This document shows positions 50,611 to 62,019 of a stretch of DNA of 64,000 bases, in pieces. Source of the DNA: Talpa occidentalis (taxonomy: Eukaryota; Chordata; Mammalia; Eulipotyphla; Talpidae). The stretch is from contig NW_023601433.1 of the NCBI RefSeq assembly GCF_014898055.3, forward strand, positions 81,849,106-81,913,105, given 5' to 3'. The position numbers and the translations under genes are program-made. The notes beneath the pieces were generated by a model that worked only from the letters and a program-made list of their open reading frames with translations, ran no database searches and was not told where the DNA came from. The first letter of the stretch is position 1; each line of letters opens with the position of its first letter.

Positions 50611-52685
50611 GTAGTCTTTTCTCTTATTCCTTAAAAGAGCTCTTAGGGCCCATTTAGGAGCTTCTATATTAATTTTCTTTGAACTTATTTAGATATTTAA
50701 CTGCTCCGAACAGATTTTATCTAGGTTGTAGGTACTTGATGGTTTGGGTGGCTTGGTAGTTTGAATTCTAGAAAATCTTTTTATTATAGAGAATTTGATC
50801 AAGAGATGTGTGCTGTTACCTCAGAGGACTAGGAATTCACATAGTATTTAAATTTCTGTAGTATGGTAGGCAACCTATAGATTTTGGACCCTGTCAGAAA
50901 TTTTTTTGGGGGTTTGACTTGGAGAATTCCTTAATTTTCTTTCTTTAAGCTAGACAAGGTGGGGCTTTTCCTCAAGACTCAGTTATAATATTACTTTCCA
51001 TGAGCTCGGTAAAATGAGCAATGAACTGGTAATAGGAAAAGTTGAGTGGCATTCACGTTTTTCACTAATGACTAGTTAGGTCAGATTGGCCCCATAGTGG
51101 TTCTTTGCCTCAGTTTCTCCTGTAAACTTGATGGAAATATGGAGGGCAGGAAGTGTAAAAAATAATTTTGAATGATTTTTAAGGCAACACCTTTGGGTAA
51201 GTAGGTAATGTTCTTTAATAGGAAGAGACTTCTGGCAAATTACATTAAAGTTATAGAGTAGCCTTAGGTAGTCAGCCAGGAAGTTGGAATGGCAAAATGA
51301 CAGTTAATGTTATATTTGTACCTTTTGGGGGTAGAGGCATGGGGTACCAGAAGATTAAGTTATTCTGCTGTCTTTCCTTGTAAATAGGTTATGACTGAGA
51401 AGAAACACTTGAAATTCATCTTTTAGTGATAGATTTTTTTGTTTGTGTATATGATTCACAGTTAACATGGTATATCTATTACGTAGGGTGTTTTTGCTGT
51501 ACCAACCCTGAACTATGACTGGCGTAGGCTGGAAATTGAACGGTGGCTCTTATTTGGTGGTTTAAGCTATTAATTCCTTGGCAGCTCTAGAGTGCTCTTT
51601 GAACTTTAAATAGCAGTTCTATTAACATTTTGAGATTTGTCTCAGGGAATGTCAGAAATAGTGCTTAATAAATATCTTTTTCTTCTTAAAGACTAAATCA
51701 CATTTTAGTCTGACACACATGTCACAACCCTCACTGTGTTTTGAACACAGTATATATATCCTCAACTACTGATTAATTTCTATTTTCTATCTAATAATGC
51801 TACATGTAAGAATATTAGCCCTTTTTAAAGGAAGGAGCCCTGTCCCCCAAATCTTTTTTAATTATTCATGTTGAATGTGAATAGTGTCTTAAATTTTTTC
51901 TAGAAGTTTGCAATTTTCCATGTAGGTGGTCTCCAATATCCAACCCATTAGAAGAAATGAATTTGTAAATTTGTTTTCACATAAAAACCTACCCTGACTT
52001 CTGTTGCTACAAATGATGGTAAGCCTGCTTGCCTGGGATTGTACTTAATTGCTTGTATTATAGAACTCAAAGGCTATTTATGGCAGTATTTTATGGGAAT
52101 GAACTCTTTCCTCAGAGTGTATAGTGCTGGCTGTCAGAGCAGGCACTCCCTAAACCCGTCTGTCTCACTTCTGGCGGTGGGAGTGGGGCTATCCCAGGCT
52201 CTACACCCCTTTCTAGGCCTGGTGGAGACTTCGAGGGAATGTTGGGGTCAGCTGCCCTCCCCTACAAAGGGGCGGCTCTGGAGTGAGCACTGAGGCGCAT
52301 TTTCCCTCCTCCTCCTGCAGGGGCCTGCTGCTGCTTCCTGTTGGCTGCTGATCCACTTTATTAAAATGTTGAGAATACTGGCAGGGCCTGTACCGCCATC
52401 GGAAAAGATACTGTAATCCTTTGCTCTTTATCTCTTCCTTACCTTTCCCCCCTCCATTCACCCCTAGAGACAAGCTTTCTGTTTGCTTTTTTGTGTAGTA
52501 AATGAGGGCTGCTGAGCCCAGCGAAATGAAAAGGGGAGCGAGGGTGAGATTGCATGGTGGTGGCCAATAAACCAGTAGTTAGAAATGTTAACTTTTTGTA
52601 TTTTTATGTTCAAGAAGTTTAGGGCATAAGCGATTCATGTTTAAATAATGTATGTACATTAGAAATGATTAAAGTCTGACTTGGA
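50611..52685. other. Intron 1, unassigned
   Basis: Mostly AT-rich unique sequence. A local GC-richer patch at 52,120-52,470 contains an 86-codon minus-strand frame with no domain; it is not MED13L exon 2. Confidence 0.45.
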
Positions 52686-52689
52686 CTTA

Positions 52690-52990
52690 GGAAAGTCTAA
52701 GGGTCCGATAGGTGGGAAAGACCTCCATGTGCTGTTTAATGTCTAAGATGCTGTATGGGATGTACAGAGGGAGAGCAGCATGGACAGATGGCAGAGTACC
52801 TTGTAGCCAGAAAATATCAGAAGGGGACGTTTAAACTAGATCTTGAAGGAGTGAATGGATATGGCTTGCTGGAGAGGAATGGAAAGGACGTTCTGTGGAA
52901 GCTCAGTTGACAGCTCTGTGTCTGTCCTTGAGAATCTTTACTGTGGTGCTATGCAGGACGGCACTTCTGATTTGTGGTCGTGGTTCTTGT
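52690..52990 (-). mobile_element. Probable L2 LINE fragment, antisense
   Basis: 'tgggaaagacctccatgtgc', 'gacgtttaaactagatcttg', 'aaggagtgaatggatatggc', 'gctggagaggaatggaaagg' resemble the internal antisense L2 pattern. Diverged. Confidence 0.5.
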
Positions 52991-53689
52991 TTTCCTTTTA
53001 ACAAACAATGCATGAACTTACTGAAATCTAGTTTTTGTTAGGTGGAAATTTGAAGAGTAAGCCGGCCAATTTAGATTAAGAAATGGTGATGTTAAAATAA
53101 TCAGTTTTCTAAAATAATTCCGTTCTGAACTTTGAAAAAACAGTGCTATATTACGCAAAATGCTAATGACTAAAGTGACAAATATTTCAGAAACTGGACA
53201 GACGTGAATCTTAAATGAGCAGATGGGATATGAAACTAAAAGCGGGAGATAATCCAAGATGCTATAGAAACTATTATGAGAAATGAGTTGAGGAAAAAAA
53301 AAGTGTGCTAAATGGTATTGCATTTAATAATGTGTTTAAAAGCCTTTCTAGGATTGCTCTCTTACACAGACAAATTAGAATTGTTGAACTGTGTGACTCC
53401 TCATTGTTTAAATTTTGTGCATTTAAAACACATGAGATTTTGGTCCAGGATTACTTTTTATGAAGCCTAAACATTTTAGTCATGAGTGTGTATGTTATGT
53501 ATGTTTTAAGTAGACTGTGTAATTTTCTTTTCTGACTTACTAATTAAAAAAATAGTTTTAAAATTCAAAGACAGTTGTGGTAAATCTTGAAGGAGAGAGG
53601 TAAGGAGTGTAAATTGAGTAAGTTTGCTCTTTGGGCAGCTTGATACTTATTTGAAATCATTATATCTACTGTTGCCAGTAGATTGGCTT

Positions 53690-54000
53690 ATAGGGTATTG
53701 TGGCATGAAAGAGAGGTTGCTTGTGAAGCTTGCAGGGATATGGGAGTAGGGGAGGCTAAGAGGTTGAAAGGTAGGTTGAAGGAAACTTTCTAGAAGGCGG
53801 AGAGCTTTATTTGTGTTTGTTGACTTAGGAGCAACAATATAGAGGAGAGACAGAAAGAAAGATGGAAAATATGGTAATTGATGTAACTAGTCTGGCTGGA
53901 GATGATGGTATCAAGATCACAGGTGGAGTGGGCACTGGAGAGGGGTAAGAAGTGAGTAACTGAAGAAGTGGGGACAGTCCAGTTGTAATGTGAGTGCTTT
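53690..54000 (-). mobile_element. Probable L2 LINE fragment, antisense
   Basis: 'gtggcatgaaagagaggttg', 'gagaggagagacagaaagaa'-like purine-rich order and 'agtctggctggagatgatgg'. Weak resemblance only. Confidence 0.3.
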
Positions 54001-56560
54001 TTAAATTCACAGATTAAAGATCTTGAGTGTGAGCCTGAGAAAACATAATTTTAAGAAGTTTAGCTAAAATGTTTGCATTTTACCTGATGTGCTGGTTGTA
54101 GTCAACGGTCTTTAAACATTTTATCTTTTAATGGTCATTTTAACTAGGTCATATGTCACCTTCTTAAATTGTACCGTACTCTGATTTTGAGCCACTTATA
54201 CATACTAGAACTGACACAAATCTGCCCAAATGAAATGAAAGTATTCTTCAGAATAAGCCCCCCTGATATGAGTGAAATACTGTTGCCATTATTCATAATA
54301 CTTTTTGGTCTTTTTCCTGCAGAATTACTTTTAGAAACAGTGTAGTCTGCCATCCCAGAAAAATCTTAGTTTATTACTTATTTATTCATTCATACATTTA
54401 TTTACATTTGTAGTGACTACATACGTACATGTTCAGTTGTAAGATATAAACTAAATTTGTGACACAGATGCTTAAAAAAAAAAAAGCCCAAGAACACTAT
54501 AGAGTTAATACAGAATCCTAGGTATAATCTCATAGTTGCTAAGTTTTTTCTTCACTGAGATGCAGCTGTTTCTAACACAGGTGAGCAGGCCAGAGTCATC
54601 AAAACACTGGCATCTTTGCTTGCAAAGATATCAGCTGGCTTGCAAACAAGAAGCCAAATAAGAATGAGAAAAATCTTATTTTAAAGGATGCTTCTTTGGA
54701 CAGTGTCTTCTCTCTTTGTCATTTATTATTGTAGTTTGCTATAACTACAAGTACATCCTTGCTTTTTTTGCTATAAATTATTGCCTAAATCAACAATTCA
54801 GTGCCTTCTGAAGTGGTGGGCTTACTGATGATGAGCAAAAGTCCTGCTTGCGGTATAGACATTGTAGATACGTGCTGTCTTCCTTTCCTGATTGTACAGC
54901 TGCTTCTTAGGTTATGCGTCCAGTGTGCCTCAGTGTACTTTGATTACATATGCTTTCTGTGGAGATTAGGTGTTGTGACAGATTAATTGGAGAAGGCTTT
55001 TTTTACTTTCTGGGGATCAAGGCAAATTATCATGAAGAGAGAGTAGTATTGTTAAGTTGTATCTTCTCTGTTATATCAGTCTTGAAAATCTGGTATCACC
55101 TGAAGTACATTTTTGGCTAGAAGAAAAGCCGTAGGGTAAATGAAGAAGAGTGTTCTATGGAGATAATCTCTTAAGGTTTTAACAAAAAGTTTGGTCTGAG
55201 CCCAAAGTTCTTATTTTCACCCACTTAGCTTTGTTTTATTGGAGACTGCTTAGTAAGCCATCTAGCATACCTTACATGTTTTGCCAGCAGTTTTTTCCAT
55301 GGTTGAAGATTAGGACAGCAGCCCTCATATGTATTTAGGATTTTACTTTTTTTGTGGACTGACTTAATATTCAGTGTTAGGGGAAGTGCAGAGGATGTAC
55401 TTGTAACAGGCGTGCCAATTATTATCTTGACTTTTCTGACAACCCAATAGTTGTTTAGATAATAAGTTGCAATGGCAAGTTTAATTTTCTGTTTTTGAAA
55501 TCCAGGAATATAATGAAATTTTGCTTAATCACTTTGTCTCTGTGTTTTTCAAATTACGTAGATGACATAATTCTTTTTTTAATTACTTTTTACATGAAAA
55601 GGGGGAATTGAAATCCTTTCAAAAAGTGTATTGATATAGTCCTAGAGATTTATTTTAGGGGAATTTAGTTACATGAAACTTATTCTAAACATGTAACAAC
55701 AGGCATTTTTTAGTTTTACAGATTCATATAACACCTGAGCAGCTTAACATTTAGAATTTATACCAGAGCATAAATCTACATCTTAGCTATTACAGGGCAT
55801 AAATATTTGCCTTCTGAAATGTAAGTTCTTAACTAAAATTTCAGTTACTAAAAACATTTTTTGAAGAATATTTACATGCAAAGTGTAATCAAGGGGATAG
55901 ATTGAATCTAGTTGTTATGATCCCAAGTAGACTAAATTCATTACTTATTTATAAATTACAGAGACCTATGAAAATGATATTTTGTTACTATTTGGTGATA
56001 CTTTGGTGAAACTGAGTTTTGCAATCCAGACAGATGGTACTATTCTTGAGTCTGTCTGCAAGATCCTGTAACACTTAATTAAACAGCAGAATGATTCTCA
56101 GGAGAACTTACACATGATATTTGTAAGCTAATAAACTGGCTTCTCTAATACATTTTATAAATTTGAATTGAAGTAGAAGTATTTGTTTTTAGGGAATTTT
56201 TCTAATGAATTTGTTAAGATGAACAACTTGTTCTGAGTAGTTTATATTTTAAAGTCAAGGAATATTTTGGATAGAAAAATGAATGAAACTAAGTTGGTAG
56301 GTATTTATCTTCTGAAGTAACTTTGATTTTCTTACTAAACTTTCTCATATGGTAGGGTGTACTATGTTAAGAACACAAAGAGCTGACTAATAATTTCTAG
56401 AAAACTGAGGCATTAGTGACATATGGTAATACTCATTTTAGAAAATAGCCATTGATAGAGTTTTTGTGATCCATCTTATATTTTAATTTTGGAATTGAAA
56501 ATTGTAGTATTTTTAAATACTACAAGCTAATTTTAATACAGTGTGTGGATAGAACTCAGT
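54001..56560. other. Intron 1, AT-rich unique sequence
   Basis: About 2.5 kb without a confident repeat or exon. A short TTTA-rich tract lies at 54,370-54,410. Confidence 0.45.
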
Positions 56561-56564
56561 CTAG

Positions 56565-56884
56565 CTGTTTTATATAAGTTTTTTTTTAAATAGTCTTTTT
56601 TTCTTTTTTTAAGATTTATTTATTTATTTATGCAAGCACTGGGTACAGTCAGAGGCACTTGAGGGTGAGAGAATTCACCAGAGTCAGAGCGGAGAACAGA
56701 ACAGACAGACCGACGAAATACACTGCTGAGGGGAGCAGCGGGCGGCAGGAGAGGTCTGCACGCCATGTGGGACCCTCGCCCAGAGGCTGGGGATTGAACT
56801 GGCGCTGCAGAGGCTGCGGGCAGCTTCTCAACCCAGCGCTCAACCGCTGCGCCACCAGGGGAGGCCCTGTTTTATATAAGTTTT
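56565..56884 (-). mobile_element. tRNA-derived SINE (young), antisense to MED13L
   Basis: The insertion spans 56,583-56,866. A perfect 18-bp target duplication CTGTTTTATATAAGTTTT flanks it at 56,565-56,582 and 56,867-56,884. On the minus strand the head contains the A-box match TGGCGCAGCGG and a B-box-like 'agttcaatcccc'. The tail is (TAAA)n plus a mixed A/T stretch. It carries 'ctgactgtacccagtgc', the mark of the younger subfamily. Confidence 0.95.
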
Positions 56885-57079
56885 AAGTTTGGTGCTAGCA
56901 CTGAATTGTTGAGATTAATATGTTTGTCAGTTACATAAGTAATTACATAGATAATGCATTAACAAGTCATGAACAATCTTCACATCCTTGGAAATTACTC
57001 TTTTGTTAAATTTACTTACCTTTTCATGTAATGCCTAGTCATTAGTAGATGTGAGATCACCAAAAGGTAATGTTTGATG

Positions 57080-57330
57080 CCAGATTGGATGACATGAAGG
57101 AATTCGAAGTTTATTCTGTATTCATAGGGCACTGCCTGAAGGGTTTTATCCTAGTAGGGTAATGACATGATGAGATTTACATTTCGGAGAGAAAACTCAT
57201 TTGGTTTCTATGGAGTGTGAATTTTAACTGGGGAGAAACAAAAGGCAGAGGGAAGGCTCTTAGAGTAGTCTAGATGTGAGAAATTATGCAGGACTAGGAG
57301 GAAGGGAGAGAAAAGTAGATTCAAATAATA
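57080..57330 (-). mobile_element. L2 LINE fragment, antisense
   Basis: 'tagtagggtaatgacatgat', 'gagatttacatttcggagag', 'gctcttagagtagtctagat' follow the antisense internal L2 order. Confidence 0.6.
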
Positions 57331-57950
57331 TCTTGGAGGTGAAATTCATAGGGCTTGGTGACCAATTATATATGTCATGGAAAATGAATCAAATGGCAAA
57401 CATATGTTCTTGGTTTTATGGCATTTGCATTCTTGTGTATTCAAAACAAGGAGGAACAGTTGGCAGCATCCATGAGCTGTAGTTGTTAGAAGAGGTACAC
57501 TCTGACCACAGGTGTATATAAGAAAGCATTCACTCAAAGTTGTAAAGTTAATTATGGATAATAGTTGAGGGCCAAAAGGGAAGGAAAATGTGAAGAGGAA
57601 GTAAAAACTAAATATTAGCCTTTATAACCCCTATTTTAGAAAAGACTTGAGGCAGTGAGAAGTTGAGAGTAAGATTTAATAAGAGAAAGGAGGTGTGGGG
57701 GGAAAAGGTGGGGGAAACTGAAGAAGGCAGATCTTTTTGGGTGGGTGGAGAAGGGCCTTTGGAGAGATACGGGATGGTGGTGATTGGAGGTGGGAATCAG
57801 AATACTTTGGCAGGGGAGGAGTGTACGAAATTTTGATTATCGAAATGGGCCTGGAGAAACTTCCACAGGGAGAAAGAAAGTAGAGGTGGGTGTACCCTAA
57901 CAGCAGCTGGCTTTCTCTGTAGAGCCAGAAAGCAGTTCAAGTTTTCCTCT
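57331..57950. other. Intron 1, unassigned
   Basis: Purine-rich stretch at 57,650-57,800 ('aggtgtggggggaaaaggtg'), possibly more L2. No exon. Confidence 0.4.
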
Positions 57951-57951
57951 G

Positions 57952-58226
57952 CAAATCTGCCTTTTTTTTTTTTTAAAGATTTATTTATTTTTATACAAGA
58001 GCTGGGGTACAGGCGAGAGGATTCACCAGAGACAGAACAGGGAGCAGAACAGGCAGAAGGACCGAAATACGCTGCTGAGGGGAGCAGTGGGCGAGACAGG
58101 AGAGGTCTGCCTTGCCATGTGGGCATCTCCTTGGCTGACTGGGGATCGAACTGGTGCTGCAGAGGCTGCGGACAGTGTCACAGTGCTGCGCTCAACCCGC
58201 TGTGCCCCTGGGGAGACTCAAATCTG
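57952..58226 (-). mobile_element. tRNA-derived SINE, antisense to MED13L
   Basis: The + strand shows a T-run, 'aaagatttatttatttttat', 'gagcagaacaggcagaagga', 'cgctgctgaggggagcagtg' and the head complement ending 'gtgcccctggggaga'. An 8-bp duplication CAAATCTG flanks it at 57,952-57,959 and 58,219-58,226. Confidence 0.9.
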
Positions 58227-58229
58227 ATT

Positions 58230-59295
58230 TTTTTTATTTAAAGGTTTTGTTTATAATAATTTCATATTTTTGGTAGTTGGATGAAATAGGCTTCTACCTC
58301 TGATTTTCTTCTTGTCTGTACCGAATTTGCCAATATTTAGGAACCCGAGGATAGACTAGAAAGGGCATCTGCAAAGACCACAAAACTATGTGTATCTTTG
58401 GTGCTTTTTCCTCATTCTTACTGAGTTCATTAAATTTTCATTCCTATCATTCTATATTCTTTGTTCCCTGAGCATTTAGTTTTCTCATTGTATATAATTT
58501 TTTTTTAGAGTGTCTTCTTTAATAGTTTATTTCATGTTTTTTTTTTTTTTTTTTTTAAACAGGTATATTATGTCATATCATGTTTTTACCTCACACATGA
58601 GGGAAAGTTTTCCCTCCCTGCCCAGCCCTTAGTGCTTCCTTCCTTTTTTCAGCTCATTCTTGGGCTCCCTGGGTTTTGCAACTTCCCTGCCCCTGCTGTA
58701 CGTTCGGTTGGCAGCTCCAGTTCTCTGTTAAGCCCTAAAATGTACGAATGCACTTCAGAACCTTTTGATACAATCTCCTTGGTGTGGTGGGGATCCTCTC
58801 CAGTTGTTTTGAGTGCACTTATTGGCACAGCGTGTGCTGTGCATTGTCGATTGGCTGTAATTCATTCTGCCTTCCCATGTGGGTAGATTTTTCACTTGGC
58901 TGTCCTGAAGTTGGAGAGTTGGCTTTCTTGAAGCTATCATTTTCCCTTAATTTCTCTCCAGGTGAGGTAGTACTAATGAAATACAAAGAAACAAAATTCC
59001 CAAGAACCTAAAACTAAAAAAAAAAATTAACAATAGATCAAATTTACCCCAACTCTTTTTATAAATATGCACTTTTTTTTTAACATAGATGTAGTCATAG
59101 TATAAATATAGTTCTCTGTTCATCTGTCCTCACTAACATTTTCCATGTGGTTGCAGTCTTCATGATGATAATTTTAATAGAAAAGTCAAAAATTTATGTA
59201 ATTAGTCTCAAATTCAAACAGTATTCCATACGACGTGGAGCCGTTTAATTTTTATCAGTCCCAAGTTTTTTTTCTTGCTTGTTTGTGTGCATATG
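58230..59295. other. Intron 1, unassigned
   Basis: AT-rich with T-runs near 58,538-58,556. The 84-codon frame at 58,632-58,886 shows no domain. Confidence 0.4.
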
Positions 59296-59299
59296 CATA

Positions 59300-59890
59300 T
59301 ATGCGGTTTCACAATGGTTTCATTTAGATACCTGTAGATGAGAGCAGCATGTGCGCATCATACATGCGGTAGGAAGAGTCACAGGGCAGTGAACACCCAT
59401 GTACTGAACGCTCAGATGAAGAGACCATTCTAAGGTTTTTCTTCCTTCCCACTTTTTTCCTCTCCCTGCAGAAGTAACTATTTTATGTTTCTCATTTCCT
59501 ATTTAAAAAAAATAAGTTTTAATCACTGTGTTTAGAGCGTGTGTGTATAGTTAATGTGTTTTTAAACTTTTTGTAAGTAGAATATACTACGTTCCTTTGC
59601 AACTTACTTTTAGAGTTTAATATCATGTTCCAACAATGTGTGGTTTTGTAATTTACTCTTACGCCACAGTTTATTTACACGTTCTACTGATGATGGACAT
59701 ATTTGTAACTTTAAAAAAATTATAGGTAGGCAATTATTTTCCTGCAACATACCATTTCTACTTAACATTCTTAAAATACTTCATGTCAGAAAATTTAGAT
59801 ATTCCTCATCCTTTTTTAACAGTTGTATCCTGTTTCACAGGATGGATGCATTGCTTTTGTAATACAGCCTTTCTTTCTGTATAGTACAGT
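59300..59890 (-). mobile_element. Old L1 3' UTR, antisense
   Basis: 'cagtgaacacccatgtactg', 'tttgcaacttacttttagag', 'cacagtttatttacacgttc', 'tactgatgatggacatattt', 'gtatcctgtttcacaggatg' follow an antisense old-L1 pattern. Confidence 0.7.
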
Positions 59891-60153
59891 TGTGCATTAC
59901 ATTTTGATCGCTACAGCCATACATTCTGTACAAAGCTGGGTCAGTTTATGTTCTTTTGGGCAACTTACAAATGCCCATTTCTTCTTTTCTGGCTTATAGT
60001 GAAACTTTCTCATTTTAATTTCTGCCACTCTGAGCAAAAAAAAAAATCTCAATATTTCAATTTCTTTATTTCTAATACAGTTATGAACACATAAGGGTAT
60101 ATATATTTTGTGACTTTTCTTATTTTTGAAAAGCATTTAATCTCTAAATAAAG

Positions 60154-60175
60154 TTTTTTTTTTTTTTTTTTTTTT
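60154..60175. repeat. T22 homopolymer
   Basis: Twenty-two T preceded by 'aataaag' on the + strand. Its origin is unclear. Confidence 0.9.
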
Positions 60176-60269
60176 CTACCTTAACTCTCCAACTACTCAC
60201 TAATAGAAGCAGTGTGTTAGACCGTTACATGTTTTGCACAGTCTCACCTCAGAGCTCTTGCTGTTCTAA

Positions 60270-60480
60270 GAGTGCTTACTGAATGTCTGGGACTGTTGAA
60301 TGTTTGCCTACTATATGCATTTTGTCATCAAGGTACTGATATTCCCATTTTTCAGATAAGAAAACTGAAGCAAGAAAGTCAAGTAACTTGCCCAGGTCAC
60401 TCAGCCAGTAAAAGTTGGAGCTGTCACTGACCTCAGATAGAACCGTAACTCCTAACCAGTTCATTGTATTGTGAACTCGC
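60270..60480 (-). mobile_element. MIR SINE remnant, antisense
   Basis: 'gtttgcctactatatgcatt', 'tttcagataagaaaactgaa', 'gtcaagtaacttgcccaggt', 'cactcagccagtaaaagttg'. Confidence 0.85.
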
Positions 60481-60903
60481 TCTTCCACCATCTAAACCTT
60501 TTAAGGCTTATGTGGGGTTCCTCCTCACTATTCCAAACATTACTGCTCTCTGTCTTTTCTGAGCCTTTTAAAAATTAACAGTGTAGACCATATCATTTAG
60601 CACAAGCCATGAAGGTAGAAATCACTGGAGCATATAGATTTGCATGAGATTAATGGAGTGATAGTGCAGTTTATATTTTTTTAAAGTTTCATCAGAGATT
60701 AATGGGGTAATAATGCAGTTTAAAATTTCTTCACACAGATAACGAGATAGATTTTTTTTCTTAGACTACTTTATTTCAAATTGAGGAGTCATTTGGAAAC
60801 TGAAAAATGAAGATAGTTTATTGTTTTGATTGATGACTGAGACAAAGTAAAAACCTAGGTAACAAAAAATAATCAAAAAATAAATTGATTCTTCTCTAAG
60901 AAG

Positions 60904-61215
60904 TCTTTTAGTTTTTTTTTTTTAAGATTTTTTTTTTTATAAGATTTATTTATTTATTTTATACAAGCACTGGGTACAGTCAGAAGCGCGGGAGGGTGAG
61001 AGAATTCATCAGAGCCAGAGCGGGGAGCAGAGCAGGCAGAAGGACTGAAGTACACTGCTGAGGGGAGCAGCGGGCGTGGCAGGAGAAGTCTGCTTGCCAT
61101 GTGGGACCCTCGCCTGTGGCCGGGGATTGAACTGGCACTGCAGAGGCTGCGGACAGCTTCGCAGCCCAGCGCTCAACCACTGCGCCACCTGGGGAGGCCC
61201 TCTTTTAGTTTTTTT
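60904..61215 (-). mobile_element. tRNA-derived SINE (young), antisense to MED13L
   Basis: The insertion spans 60,919-61,200. A perfect 15-bp duplication TCTTTTAGTTTTTTT flanks it at 60,904-60,918 and 61,201-61,215. The minus-strand head is 'ggcctccccaggtggcgcag', with B-box-like 'agttcaatccccgg'. Younger subfamily. Confidence 0.95.
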
Positions 61216-61369
61216 AAAAATAAAAAGCTAGTTTCTGAAATTCTCAAATCAAAATTGATTTAGCATAGTAATATAATCATGTGCTTATTAAAAAAACAGA
61301 CACATTGCTTAAATAAGATAAAAGTTAATTTCTTTTTTTATATACAAGCAGCCTGGAGGTAAGCATTTT

Positions 61370-61740
61370 AGAACTGGTTTGGTTACTTCTCTGTCATCCA
61401 GGGACTCAGGCTGGCTCTTGTTATTCCATCATCCTTAGTTTATCACAAGTAGCATATTGTCCAAGATGGCTGTTCAAACATGAGTCATCATGGTGGCATT
61501 CTAGATAGGTAGGAGGAGGAAATGTTGGGAAGATACACCCTCCTTTTAAAGGAAATTTCCAGGAAGTTCCTTACATTTCTGGCCATATTTAACCTTACGG
61601 AGGGCTATGAAATGTAGTGGGCATGTTGTTACCCTAGCAGTTTGGAGTGTATGTTGCTGTGATAGTAGGATTCATTCATGTTTGGGCAGGCAACAAACAA
61701 TGTCTACTGTACAGAGAAGATATGATAAGTGTCTGCTTAC
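61370..61740. mobile_element. Unassigned ancient interspersed repeat
   Basis: 'tgtccaagatggctgttcaa', 'cctccttttaaaggaaattt', 'ccaggaagttccttacattt', 'ctatgaaatgtagtgggcat' match a widespread mammalian repeat pattern that I cannot name. Confidence 0.45.
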
Positions 61741-62019
61741 AGTGTGTTATTGCAGCTGGGCAAAAAAATTCCTAAAATTAAAATTAAGAACTTAAAGTCT
61801 CCTAGAAATTTCTTAAGAATTCTGTTTTAGTTAAGGTTAATGAATATAAACCAGTGTTCTGATGTAATTAGGATTAAAAATAATTTTTTTCAAACATATT
61901 GTTTACTTTGTAGAAGGGATTCACAGTTACCTTGGAGATGCACATGATGGCATTTTAGCTGTATTAGAATAGATTTTGTTCTTCGATCTTTTACATGGAT
62001 TTTATCATAATACATATAT

